Below, one piece after another: positions 1 through 7,652 of a stretch of DNA of 64,000 bases. The DNA comes from MVRV01 sp964646755 (GTDB lineage: Bacteria; Desulfobacterota; Syntrophia; Syntrophales; Smithellaceae). Location of the stretch: NCBI GenBank assembly GCA_964646755.1, contig CAZYIE010000004.1:1-64000 (forward strand), in the 5' to 3' direction. Within the stretch, counting starts at the first letter, position 1, and every line of letters begins with the position of its first letter. The notes below the pieces were generated by a model. That model did not search any database. It worked only from the letters and a program-made list of their open reading frames with translations, and was not told the origin of the DNA. Made by a program: the position numbers and the translations under genes.

Positions 1-177
1 GTTGAATATTGCTCTCGCTTTCCATCAATCCACCGTGTAGCAGGTGAGGGCAAGACGAGTGGGTATGAATGGCGCTGGCCTATTGCGGGATTCGGATTAT
101 TCTTTCTTGTTGCCGGCGTTCATTGGTGGTGGAGTATCTGGAAAAGCCGCCGCCTACCCATTGAGCCGAAATATTGA
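1..177 (+). CDS. C-terminal fragment of an unknown membrane protein (partial at window edge)
   Basis: Frame 1 is open from the first base to a TGA at 175-177 and encodes 58 residues with no start inside the window. Residues 26-47 are a hydrophobic, tryptophan-rich stretch that looks like one transmembrane helix, followed by a basic tail (KSRR). The stop falls ten bases before the left box of the attC-like site at 187-249, which is where the end of a cassette gene is expected. I do not recognise the family. Because the fragment is short and its start is missing, it could be a chance open frame, but the helix and the position favour a real gene end. Confidence 0.45.
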   Translation, partial: VEYCSRFPSIHRVAGEGKTSGYEWRWPIAGFGLFFLVAGVHWWWSIWKSRRLPIEPKY

Positions 178-186
178 CACCGTGTC

Positions 187-249
187 CGCTAACCAGTCAG
201 TCGAGCGGACCTGCGCGAAAAGCAGCGCAGGTCGCTCATTTCGTTATGC
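187..249 (+). repeat. attC-like integron recombination site 1
   Basis: The left box is CGCTAAC (187-193) and the right box is GTTATGC (243-249). Between them the arms at 203-217 and 225-237 pair (GAGCG-G-ACCTGCGC against GCGCAGGTCGCTC) with one extra G on the left arm. An extrahelical base on the left arm is the hallmark of attC sites. The right box departs from GTTRRRY at one position, a variant also seen in Vibrio-type repeats. The site sits between a gene ending at 177 and one starting at 269, the normal spacing in a cassette array. The same palindrome could work as a terminator, but it has no T-run. Confidence 0.7.
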
Positions 250-268
250 CAAAGGAGAGAGAAACGGC

Positions 269-1429
269 ATGGATAGCATAGGGGCGAGCAAATTCCAGTT
301 CCCAACTCAATACCACATATTCCATAAGGATCAGGTCTTCAATTTTCAGCTCAATAGGTGGTATTCCCTTGGCTATGCCAGACTTGAAGACATGCAGGAA
401 GCCGGTCATAACGTAACGTCCTTTGATAACTGGAAAACGGAGATGATCAGGCTTGGAGAAAAGGCAGTCTCTGAAAAACGCTTTATGAATGCTGCTTTTT
501 GTTTCAGGGCGGCTGAGTTTTATATTCTGACAGACAATGTCGAAAAGAATGCACTATATGGGAAGTTCAGAGACTATTTCGACAAGGCCTTTGAAAAAGA
601 CGAGATTGAGCGATTGGATATTCCATACGGAAATGTATATCTGCCGGCAATGCGCATACCAGCAAAGAACGGACGGAAAAAGGGCACCATAGTTCTTCAT
701 GGTGGATTCGATTCGTTTATCGAGGAATTCTACTCCATGATGCTTGCTTTCTCAGAACGCGGCTATGATGTTGTCGGCTTTGAAGGTCCCGGTCAAGGGG
801 CAGCCCGCAAGAGGCGCGGGATCGCCTTTGACTATGAATGGGAAAAGCCCGCAAAGGCCATCCTGGACTACTTCAATCTCAACGAGGTAACGTGGATCGG
901 AATATCAATGGGGGGATGGCTTTGTTTCCGCGCTGCAGCATTTGAGCCGCGTATAGCCCGGGTAATCGCATCAAGTGTGGCTTTTGATTATGCCAAGTTC
1001 CATAACGTCGTTGCTGAGAAAGTGGGGAAATTCTTCTTCACTCGCCTACGAAAAATATCCAATTACAAGATGAAGAAGATGATTGATCGAGGTGGAATGC
1101 CTGCGTGGATGATCGGCAATTTGATGTATATCGCCAATGCAAAGGAGCCGATAGAAGCGACCGACTTGATGCTAAAGCTCGATGCAAGTAATCTCCATTC
1201 CAATCTGGTGAAACAGGATGTGCTGATTCTCACGGGAAAAGAAGATCATTTCGTACCCTTCAAGATGCATGACATGCAAGTGCGGGCACTGACAAGTGCC
1301 AAATCAGTCACTACCAGGGTTTTCACAGAGGAAGACCAAGCTCATAATCATTGTCAGATTGGGAACATAGGTCTTGCCCTTGATGTCATGATCAACTGGA
1401 TTGATAAGTTCAAATCCAACAAGAAGTAG
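269..1429 (+). CDS. alpha/beta hydrolase with helical N-terminal region (cassette gene)
   Basis: This 386-residue protein has an alpha/beta hydrolase core at about residues 137-380. The oxyanion-side HGG is at 144-146, the nucleophile elbow GISMGG has Ser213, the acid is probably Asp326 (GKEDHF), and the base is His359 or His361. The first 130 residues form a helical domain of the kind that caps the substrate pocket in 2,6-dihydropseudooxynicotine hydrolase and FrsA-like proteins. The substrate cannot be told. The frame is open further upstream to 44, but I start at 269 because AAAGGAGAG precedes it and because codons before it run through the attC palindrome. The start lies 20 bases after the attC right box. 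No attC is visible after its stop. Confidence 0.85.
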   Translation: MDSIGASKFQFPTQYHIFHKDQVFNFQLNRWYSLGYARLEDMQEAGHNVTSFDNWKTEMIRLGEKAVSEKRFMNAAFCFRAAEFYILTDNVEKNALYGKFRDYFDKAFEKDEIERLDIPYGNVYLPAMRIPAKNGRKKGTIVLHGGFDSFIEEFYSMMLAFSERGYDVVGFEGPGQGAARKRRGIAFDYEWEKPAKAILDYFNLNEVTWIGISMGGWLCFRAAAFEPRIARVIASSVAFDYAKFHNVVAEKVGKFFFTRLRKISNYKMKKMIDRGGMPAWMIGNLMYIANAKEPIEATDLMLKLDASNLHSNLVKQDVLILTGKEDHFVPFKMHDMQVRALTSAKSVTTRVFTEEDQAHNHCQIGNIGLALDVMINWIDKFKSNKK

Positions 1430-1610
1430 GGAAGAATGTATTAAGTGTTGGAATTATAGAAAGAGTATACTTGGAAAACATGAATATTCTAGAAAAGATT
1501 TAAAAGTATTAGAATAAGACATCAAAAAACAACGCAGTCATCGTAAGGACAACTTTGGAAAGGAAAAATAGGCTGTAGTATTACGATCGAAATTTAAGGA
1601 AGCTGCTCCA

Positions 1611-3107
1611 ATGGAACCCATAACATTTATAATAGCCAACGAAGTGTCCGTGATCCCGGTTATACAAGCCGCAGCCGCAGCCTATTGCCGCTCCGCTGGT
1701 GCCGGTGAGGAGATTGCCGGCCAGATGGAGCTAGTTATTGAAGAGATCATAACCAATATCCTCCAGCATGAATATCTGCCAGGCCAGCGCGAGACGATTA
1801 CCTTGATCCTTTCGCTGCAGGAGGGATCTCTTGAATTGTTGGTTCGCTTCCGGGGCATCCCTTTCGATGTGGCCTGTCTGAAGCACTGGGAAAACGAAAC
1901 CGACATTGACCAGATCGTTGAAAGCGGCGGCAGGGGCATTGGCCTGCGGCTTATCGGAAAGTTCAGTGAGGAATTGAAGTACCGCAATCTGGGCTGGCAG
2001 GGCCAAGAGATTCGTGTCCTCCGTTCCGTACCACCGGCGGAGAGCAGGCCTTTGCCTGAAGAGGAAATCAAGGCGGCTTCAGAATCATACGAGATAGTGC
2101 TCCGGCGGATGCATCCCGGCGATGCGGCTGCAATTTCCAAATTGGCTTATTTTGCCTACCGTTATACCTATATCCGGGAGGAACTCTACGACCCCGAACA
2201 GGTGCTCCTCCGTAACGCTGACGGCCGGATGAAGAGCTATGTGATCGTCAATGCAATGAACGGCGAGATCATCGGTCACATGGCCCTGTTCCCCGACGAC
2301 TTGTTAGCTGCCGCACCGGAGTTGGGTGCCGGCTTTGTCCACCCGCACTTCCGTAAAGGCGGTAGCTTCAATCAGTTGACAGAACTCATCAGCCAAGACG
2401 CGCAGTCAAAAGGGTTGCAGGGGGTTTGCGGGATGGCGGTAACCTCCCACTGCTTCAGTCAACTTTCAGCGTTACAGGCTGGAATGAAGGAATCGGTTCT
2501 CTTTGTTTCTCATGTGCACCCTCTATCCATGACGAACATCAAGGATCAGGCCATTTCCCGTGAATCCTTTCTCTACCTTGTCAAACTATACGACCAGAGT
2601 CATCGACAACCATACTATGCGCCTTTCCGGCATCGCGAGATGATCGCAAAGATTGTCCAGAATGTTTCCATGACAGTAACCTTCGACGACGCGTCCGCGG
2701 AAGCACCGATTCCCCAAAGGGGTGCAATGGAGACCCGAACCGATACCTCTCAGTGCGGTCACCTTGTCATCCGTAACTGGGGGCATGACATTCTGCACCA
2801 AGTGGGTGATGTCCTGAAGCGTTGGTGTCTTGACCGGTTGGAAACCATCTATCTTTATCTTCCACTATCCCAGCCGGCTACTGCCGTTTACAGCCCCGAA
2901 CTGGAGGGGTGGGGCTTTTTCTTCGCCGGGCTTATGCCCGGACTCACCGGTGAGGATTGGCTCGTTATGCAATATCTGAACAACCAGCGATACGATTACG
3001 CCCTTCTCAAGGCGGCCACCCCCTTCGGAAAGGCCCTGATCGATTATGTAGGGAAGTGTGATCCCTCGGCCGACGATAACCCTGGTGCTGTGGAACCGGA
3101 AGGGTGA
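1611..3107 (+). CDS. RsbW-like ATPase domain fused to a GNAT acetyltransferase (cassette gene)
   Basis: Residues 1-140 resemble an anti-sigma/serine kinase HATPase domain. The N-box has EE at 44-45 and Asn49, and a glycine-rich GGRGIG lies at 106-111. Residues about 160-300 resemble a GNAT acetyltransferase with a V-x-P-x-x-R-x-x-G acetyl-CoA loop at 243-251. The last 190 residues are unassigned. A domain pair of this kind suggests a partner-switching or stress-signalling protein that also acetylates a target, but this is inference. AAGGAAG precedes the ATG. The gap to the upstream hydrolase (181 bases) shows no attC, so the two may share one cassette. An attC-like site begins 29 bases after the stop. 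Confidence 0.75.
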   Translation: MEPITFIIANEVSVIPVIQAAAAAYCRSAGAGEEIAGQMELVIEEIITNILQHEYLPGQRETITLILSLQEGSLELLVRFRGIPFDVACLKHWENETDIDQIVESGGRGIGLRLIGKFSEELKYRNLGWQGQEIRVLRSVPPAESRPLPEEEIKAASESYEIVLRRMHPGDAAAISKLAYFAYRYTYIREELYDPEQVLLRNADGRMKSYVIVNAMNGEIIGHMALFPDDLLAAAPELGAGFVHPHFRKGGSFNQLTELISQDAQSKGLQGVCGMAVTSHCFSQLSALQAGMKESVLFVSHVHPLSMTNIKDQAISRESFLYLVKLYDQSHRQPYYAPFRHREMIAKIVQNVSMTVTFDDASAEAPIPQRGAMETRTDTSQCGHLVIRNWGHDILHQVGDVLKRWCLDRLETIYLYLPLSQPATAVYSPELEGWGFFFAGLMPGLTGEDWLVMQYLNNQRYDYALLKAATPFGKALIDYVGKCDPSADDNPGAVEPEG

Positions 3108-3135
3108 CAGGGTCGTTCCAAGGTAACTGGACATT

Positions 3136-3199
3136 TCATAACATGCGGCTGCACAAGGACCGCTCGTTACCTCGCGGCCTGTGAGCCACGGTGTTAGAC
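3136..3199 (+). repeat. attC-like integron recombination site 2
   Basis: The right box GTTAGAC (3193-3199) fits GTTRRRY exactly and the left box ends TAAC (3136-3142). The inner arms pair as GGCT-G-CACA-A-GG (3147-3158) against CCTGTGAGCC (3178-3187), leaving an unpaired G and an unpaired A, both on the left arm as in true attC sites. The length of 64 bp is within the usual range. It follows the stop of the ATPase-GNAT gene by 28 bases and precedes the flavoprotein start by 36. Confidence 0.75.
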
Positions 3200-3235
3200 A
3201 AAATTACGCAAAGTTGAAGGAGCAAAGAGCTCTAT

Positions 3236-4033
3236 ATGAAAATCCTGGCCATAAATGGAAGTCATCAGGGAGATAAAGGTTTTACACATTTCTTGATTGA
3301 TAAGATAGCCACCGGTGCTACTCAAGAAGGAGCATCATTCGAGACTATTGTCTTAGCAAAGCAGAAGATTAATCACTGCATTGGATGCCAAGTGTGCCAT
3401 ACGGAAAAGAGTTATTTGAAATGTATTTATGAAGACAAAGATGATGTCCAGGGCATTTTTGCCAAGATGAGGGCAGCAGATATCATAATATTAGCTACCC
3501 CAGTTTACATTTTCAACTTGTCTGGTCTGCTTAAGGTTTTCTTAGAACGAATCAATTCGACGGGGGATTCAGGAAAACTACAACTTTCAAAAAGTGGTCT
3601 GTTTTTTCATCACATAGATCATGCGCTTTGTTCCAAACCGTTTGTCTTACTGGTATGCTGTGACAATTTGGAAGATGAAACCCCTAAGAATGTGATTTCT
3701 TACTTTAGAACCTATTCTAAATTTATGGATGCCCCTATGGTCGGCACCATTGTTCGGAAATCGGGCAAGCTTATTGGGCATGGAAAATCACCGAAAAAAG
3801 AAAAACAATTTCCGAAGGTCTATGATGTGTATGAAGCGTTTCAACAGGCAGGACGAGAGCTCGCGACCATAGGGAAAATTCATCCAAAAACCCAACGGCG
3901 CGCCAGTCAAAACATCATAAATATACCTCCTGTGCTGAATGTTTTGATGAAATTCCAACCGTTTAAAAAACGAGCTATTGAGAAAGCCAAAAAAATGGTG
4001 CTGGCAGGAGATACGTCCACTAGGACAGGGTAG
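3236..4033 (+). CDS. NADPH-dependent FMN reductase / iron-sulfur flavoprotein family (cassette gene)
   Basis: This 265-residue protein opens with a flavodoxin-like beta strand and phosphate loop (INGSH, residues 6-10), and it has the second FMN loop ATPVYIFNLSG at 87-97. Cys48, Cys51, Cys54 and Cys63 form the compact cysteine motif typical of Isf-type iron-sulfur flavoproteins, so it probably binds FMN plus a [4Fe-4S] cluster and shuttles electrons in the cytoplasm. The last 90 residues are a basic helical extension, longer than in minimal family members. GAAGGAG lies upstream of the ATG. It is framed by attC-like sites 2 and 3, giving the clearest complete cassette in the window. Its physiological partner is unknown. 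Confidence 0.85.
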   Translation: MKILAINGSHQGDKGFTHFLIDKIATGATQEGASFETIVLAKQKINHCIGCQVCHTEKSYLKCIYEDKDDVQGIFAKMRAADIIILATPVYIFNLSGLLKVFLERINSTGDSGKLQLSKSGLFFHHIDHALCSKPFVLLVCCDNLEDETPKNVISYFRTYSKFMDAPMVGTIVRKSGKLIGHGKSPKKEKQFPKVYDVYEAFQQAGRELATIGKIHPKTQRRASQNIINIPPVLNVLMKFQPFKKRAIEKAKKMVLAGDTSTRTG

Positions 4034-4079
4034 CGGCATACCTGTGGACGTTACTAGCTAAATTGCAGAAGGATGATTT

Positions 4080-4138
4080 GCCTAACAAAACGCTACAGCT
4101 GATGGTTTACAGCCACCGCTGATTTTCAGTTGTTGGGC
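4080..4138 (+). repeat. attC-like integron recombination site 3
   Basis: The left box GCCTAAC (4080-4086, fits RYYYAAC) and right box GTTGGGC (4132-4138, fits GTTRRRY) are complementary at six of seven positions. The inner arms CAGC-T-GATGG (4096-4105) and CCACCGCTG (4113-4121) pair apart from one extra T on the left arm and one mismatch. This is the best match to the attC consensus in the window, and it lies 46 bases after the flavoprotein stop. Confidence 0.8.
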
Positions 4139-4161
4139 CCAAGGAATATATTAGCTTGAAT

Positions 4162-4190
4162 TTGTGACCTGAGATTAATTGTGCTATATT
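4162..4190 (+). promoter_or_regulatory. putative sigma-70 promoter for the DUF4239 gene
   Basis: TTGTGA (4162-4167), a 17-base spacer and TATATT (4185-4190) with an upstream TGC (extended -10) fit a sigma-70 promoter. It would start transcription about 107 bases before the ATG at 4304. A cassette carrying its own promoter would explain its unusually long leader. Confidence 0.4.
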
Positions 4191-4303
4191 ATCGAAAAGT
4201 TAAAACATGATCCATCTTTGTGCCTTGTCAGTTTAGGGCTGAACGTTCTCGTTTCGTTGTGCTATTGAAGTTATATTTACACAAAATTAAAAGGATTTGA
4301 ACT

Positions 4304-5119
4304 ATGATGGACAGTTTTATTCTCCATGGCAATTTTCTTCTAATCGCGCCGTTGATGCTCATTTTTTTCTTTCTTCTTATGACGGTCGGTTATCTGCTCG
4401 GTAAGCGACATGGCAAACAAGCACATGTGGCGGAAAAGCGTGAAAAGACTGCTGGGACCATCACCGGAGCAATGCTGGCACTGCTCGGGTTTATGCTAGC
4501 AATAACCCTCTCCATGTCGGACTCGAGGTTTGAAAACAGACGGCAGCTCGTTATCGATGAGGCCAACGCGATCTCGACCAGCAGCCTCCGTGCTCAAACT
4601 ATTGGCGGCGTCCATGGCAAAGAAATTGTACGCCTCCTCGAAGAGTATACTCGGCTGCGCCTTGATTTCTTTGATGCAGGTAGAGATCCAAATTCACTAA
4701 AAGCAATTTATGCACAAACGTCTGCCTTACAAGGCCGCATTTGGGAGCATGCATCCGCCATAGCCAGAAGTGCGCCGACACCTATAAGCGGTCTTCTCTT
4801 GTCTTCCCTTAATGAAACTTTTGATCTGGCTACATCCAGGCGGTGGATTTTTGAAGTGAGGACGCCGCCTTATATTATTAAACTCCTTGTGGTCATTTCT
4901 TTTTTGTCCATAGGCATAATAGGATATTATTTCGGTATCTGTGGGGTTTATCATCCCATTCTAGCAGGCCTCCTTTTCCTTGCTGTCACGTTCATAATTC
5001 TTCTTATCATTGACCTTGACAGGCCGCGGAGCGGAAACATTAAGCCCGAGCAATCACCACTTATCTGGCTTATCGCAGAGAAAAAGCATCAGGCGCCTGT
5101 CGGCCCCTTGATGCAATAA
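4304..5119 (+). CDS. DUF4239 / bestrophin-like membrane protein (cassette gene)
   Basis: This 271-residue membrane protein has hydrophobic helices at roughly residues 11-32 and 52-69, a soluble middle section of about 120 residues, and two further helices at about 191-211 and 217-237. This layout, and the TITGAMLALLGFMLAI stretch followed by a charged R-F-x-x-R-R segment, match the DUF4239 family, which is annotated as bestrophin-like. Function in bacteria is not established; an ion-channel role is only suggested by fold similarity. The gene sits alone between attC-like sites 3 and 4, with a long leader of 165 bases after the attC right box. Confidence 0.75.
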   Translation: MMDSFILHGNFLLIAPLMLIFFFLLMTVGYLLGKRHGKQAHVAEKREKTAGTITGAMLALLGFMLAITLSMSDSRFENRRQLVIDEANAISTSSLRAQTIGGVHGKEIVRLLEEYTRLRLDFFDAGRDPNSLKAIYAQTSALQGRIWEHASAIARSAPTPISGLLLSSLNETFDLATSRRWIFEVRTPPYIIKLLVVISFLSIGIIGYYFGICGVYHPILAGLLFLAVTFIILLIIDLDRPRSGNIKPEQSPLIWLIAEKKHQAPVGPLMQ

Positions 5120-5167
5120 ATAAACTGCTTTGCAATATGTCTGAGAGTACCGCTATGCGGAAAGATT

Positions 5168-5226
5168 GCTCAACGCTAAAGCCGATCGCAGCCCTTGGGG
5201 CAGATCCGGCTCAGCTTTTGCTAAGT
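5168..5226 (-). repeat. degenerate attC-like site 4, better read in reverse
   Basis: Arms AGCCGATC (5181-5188) and GATCCGGCT (5204-5212) pair with one extra base, but here the extra base is on the right arm. The left end GCTCAAC (5168-5174) fits RYYYAAC, while the right end GCTAAGT (5220-5226) is a broken GTT box. Read on the minus strand, the end becomes GTTGAGC, a perfect GTTRRRY, and the bulge moves to the correct arm. It may be an inverted or decayed attC. The following gene begins 27 bases downstream. Confidence 0.4.
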
Positions 5227-5253
5227 AACATCACAAAATATTGAGGAGATGAA

Positions 5254-5646
5254 ATGAATTCACAATGGCGAAGTATAATTGCAGTAGTGCTTAATGGGAT
5301 TTGGGTGAATGCTTCCGAGTTTCTGAGGAACGAGGTGCTTCTTAAAACATATTGGATGGATCATTATCGATCGCTAGGAATAACTTTCCCCTCTGAACCT
5401 AAAAATGGAATAATCTGGGTTATATGGGGTGTGTTTTTCGCGCTAGCGATTTTTTTAATTTCAAGAAAATTCAATTTAATGCAATCGGCACTAATAAGCT
5501 GGTTTATGGCCTTTTTTTTGATGTGGCTTGTTATTTTTAATCTGAGTGTGCTTCCAATCACTATCCTTTTATTTGCAATACCGCTGAGTTTGTTGGAGGC
5601 TTTTATCGGTTCTTACATCTGTTTGAAGATAGCACCTAATGAATAA
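5254..5646 (+). CDS. small four-helix membrane protein of unknown function (cassette gene)
   Basis: This 130-residue protein has about four hydrophobic segments (roughly residues 5-18, 51-69, 76-95 and 99-123). A conserved-looking polar loop after the first helix contains EFLRNE and YWxxHY. I recall similar small uncharacterised integral membrane proteins from many bacteria but know no function. GAGGAG precedes the ATG at a good distance. It follows the degenerate attC-like site 4 by 27 bases. A GTTATGC heptamer at 5670-5676, 24 bases past the stop, might be the surviving right box of a truncated attC. Confidence 0.65.
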   Translation: MNSQWRSIIAVVLNGIWVNASEFLRNEVLLKTYWMDHYRSLGITFPSEPKNGIIWVIWGVFFALAIFLISRKFNLMQSALISWFMAFFLMWLVIFNLSVLPITILLFAIPLSLLEAFIGSYICLKIAPNE

Positions 5647-5717
5647 TAAACGAGTCGATACAGCCGATTGTTATGCTCCCGCTGAAAGGTGATACTTAGC
5701 TAAAAGGAGAAATGCAT

Positions 5718-6026
5718 ATGCCAGCCACATTAGAATCCAAGGTCCGCACACGCACATTTGCCCGCGTCATCGGTCCGTTCCTGGTCATTGTGCCATGTAT
5801 TCTTGCTGTCCGGGCACCAGCCCTGGGGACGATTCTTTCCGCATTCTTCCAGAACGAAGCACTTGTATAGATGATGGGCGCGTTGTTGTTCTTTTGCGGT
5901 CTGCTGATTATTGCGTACCAACAATACTGGTCAAGTCCGGCGGCGGTCTTTATCTCCTTGTTCGGTTGGTTCCTTGCGCTCAGAGGCTTCATTCTACCTG
6001 ATACAAACGCTGAGCACTTCCATTAA
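5718..6026 (+). pseudogene. small membrane protein gene interrupted by an in-frame TAG
   Basis: An AAAGGAG site (5702-5708) leads into an ATG at 5718. The frame runs 50 codons to a TAG at 5868-5870, then continues in the same frame from ATG 5871 for another 51 codons to TAA at 6024-6026. Both halves are hydrophobic and together make a plausible protein of about 102 residues with three helices. The residue at the TAG would most simply have been Trp (TGG to TAG). Alternatives are two separate short proteins, or readthrough. The 3' end overlaps by 33 bases the end of the convergent GspE-like gene, so the accessory block abuts core DNA here. Confidence 0.6.
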
Positions 6027-7631
6027 GTCGGTTTCTCCGGCTATGACCTTAATTACTCCACATTGCAGAAGAGTTTCCATACCTTCAGTCATTGCCGTTT
6101 TACGCAATGCGGCGATAGATTTGCGGCTGGTAATCATCTGCTTGATGTTGTCAGAGGCAATCAGCAATTCAAAGATTCCCATTCTGCCACGGTAGCCCAT
6201 ATTATTGCATTCGTCACATCCTTTCGCCCGGTAAAGTTTAAAATCGTCAGTATAGGCGATATTAAGCGCGGTAAAGGCCTTTTCGCCGTAATGGTGGGCA
6301 AGTTCAGCATATTCCGCGGGTGACGGATGATAAGCTTCTTTGCATGTACTGCATAGGCAGCGGACGAGCCTCTGGGCAAGAACGCAGAGCAGGGAATCGG
6401 CGAAAGCAAAGGGGTCGATACCCATATCGAGAAGGCGTACTATCGTTTCAGGAGCATTATTGGTGTGGAGCGTGCTCATCACCAGATGGCCGGTTGTTGA
6501 TGCTTCTATACCCATTTTTGCCGTTTCATAATCCCGCATTTCCCCCACCATGATTACGTCGGGATCGGCACGCAGAAATGATCTCATCGCTGCCGCAAAA
6601 TCCAGGCCTATTTTGTGATGTATCTGTAATTGCCGTATTCCCTGCTGAGTAATTTCTACAGGATCTTCAGCTGTCCATATTTTGACATTGGGCTTGTTGA
6701 TTATCTGTAGCGCAGCATGGGCGGTAGTTGTCTTTCCGGATCCGGTAGGGCCTACAAGAAGAACAAGACCATAAGGTTTGGTAAGCTGGGCACTGAAGTG
6801 GTCGTGAACATTTTCTGGCATACGGAGTTCATCCAGGGTCATTATTTTCCCGCGGGTGAGAAGGCGCAACACCACATCTTCTACATAACCGTGTGTCGGC
6901 AGGGTGGCCACCCGGAGTTCGATCTCGTCAGCGCCGGGTACCTTGTATTTGAGCTTTCCATCCTGCGGAAGACGTTTTTCCGTGATATCAAGGTCAGCCA
7001 TGATTTTGATACGCGAAACTATCGCCGCCTTGTATTCATAAGGAAATGTTTTGTAAGAAATACATTCACCGTCAATCCGAAAGCGGATATTGACAAGTTT
7101 ATCTTTTGTATCAGGCTCAATATGAATATCGGAAGCACGCTTGTCGTAAGCCTCATTTATTGCATCGTTGACAAGCTTAACAATACTGACATCCGCTTCC
7201 GAAAAACCATTTAGTCCATTCTTTTTAGTTTCGCTACTTACGCCGGAGGAAGTAGTATACTCATCCTCCGGTTCGCCGACATCATAAAAGTATTCAATAA
7301 ATTTCAATATATCTTGACTGGTAGCGCAAACATATTCTACCGACTTGGTTTTCAGGATGTTTTCAATCATATCCCGCTTAATGATATTTTGGGGATTGTC
7401 AACGATTACTACTATCTTTGTGCCCCTTAATTCCAGAGGGACCCATAATTCGCGTCGCAAATATTCATAACGCAGATTCTTCAAAAGGGCTTCCGGGACA
7501 GGATATTCCCTGTTGAAGGCCAGAGTATTGACACTAGAAGATAAATCTGATTTTGACTTAACGCCATGTTTGTGGGAAACATTTTTCTGGCTGCTTTTCT
7601 CTTCAGGGCGAGTTTCAGTTTTGTAGTTCAT
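5994..7631 (-). CDS. GspE/PilB-type secretion or pilus assembly ATPase
   Basis: This 545-residue cytoplasmic ATPase has a short N-terminal GspE-N/MshEN-like region (about 40-120) and the full GspE core. The Walker A motif GPTGSGKT is at 294-301, the Asp box follows at about 320-325, the Walker B region with VGEMRD is at 355-367, and the His box LHTNNAP is at 388-394. A four-cysteine zinc site is made of CLCSTC (about 425-430) and CDEC (about 477-480). Such enzymes power type II secretion or type IV pilus extension. No other pilus or secretion gene is nearby, so the partner apparatus must be elsewhere. AAAGGA precedes the start. It lies 21 bases after the methyltransferase gene and is probably co-transcribed with it. 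Confidence 0.92.
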   Translation of the reverse strand: MNYKTETRPEEKSSQKNVSHKHGVKSKSDLSSSVNTLAFNREYPVPEALLKNLRYEYLRRELWVPLELRGTKIVVIVDNPQNIIKRDMIENILKTKSVEYVCATSQDILKFIEYFYDVGEPEDEYTTSSGVSSETKKNGLNGFSEADVSIVKLVNDAINEAYDKRASDIHIEPDTKDKLVNIRFRIDGECISYKTFPYEYKAAIVSRIKIMADLDITEKRLPQDGKLKYKVPGADEIELRVATLPTHGYVEDVVLRLLTRGKIMTLDELRMPENVHDHFSAQLTKPYGLVLLVGPTGSGKTTTAHAALQIINKPNVKIWTAEDPVEITQQGIRQLQIHHKIGLDFAAAMRSFLRADPDVIMVGEMRDYETAKMGIEASTTGHLVMSTLHTNNAPETIVRLLDMGIDPFAFADSLLCVLAQRLVRCLCSTCKEAYHPSPAEYAELAHHYGEKAFTALNIAYTDDFKLYRAKGCDECNNMGYRGRMGIFELLIASDNIKQMITSRKSIAALRKTAMTEGMETLLQCGVIKVIAGETDLMEVLSVCIR

Positions 7632-7652
7632 GAAATGAATTCCTTTGACGTA

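Noticed and set aside
44..268. Upstream extension of the hydrolase frame to an ATG-less start at 44
   Set aside because: It passes through the attC palindrome, has no family resemblance, and a better start with AAAGGAG exists at 269.
5670..5676. GTTATGC heptamer after the small membrane gene as a fifth attC
   Set aside because: The left half and stem are missing within a normal distance; at most it is a half-site remnant.
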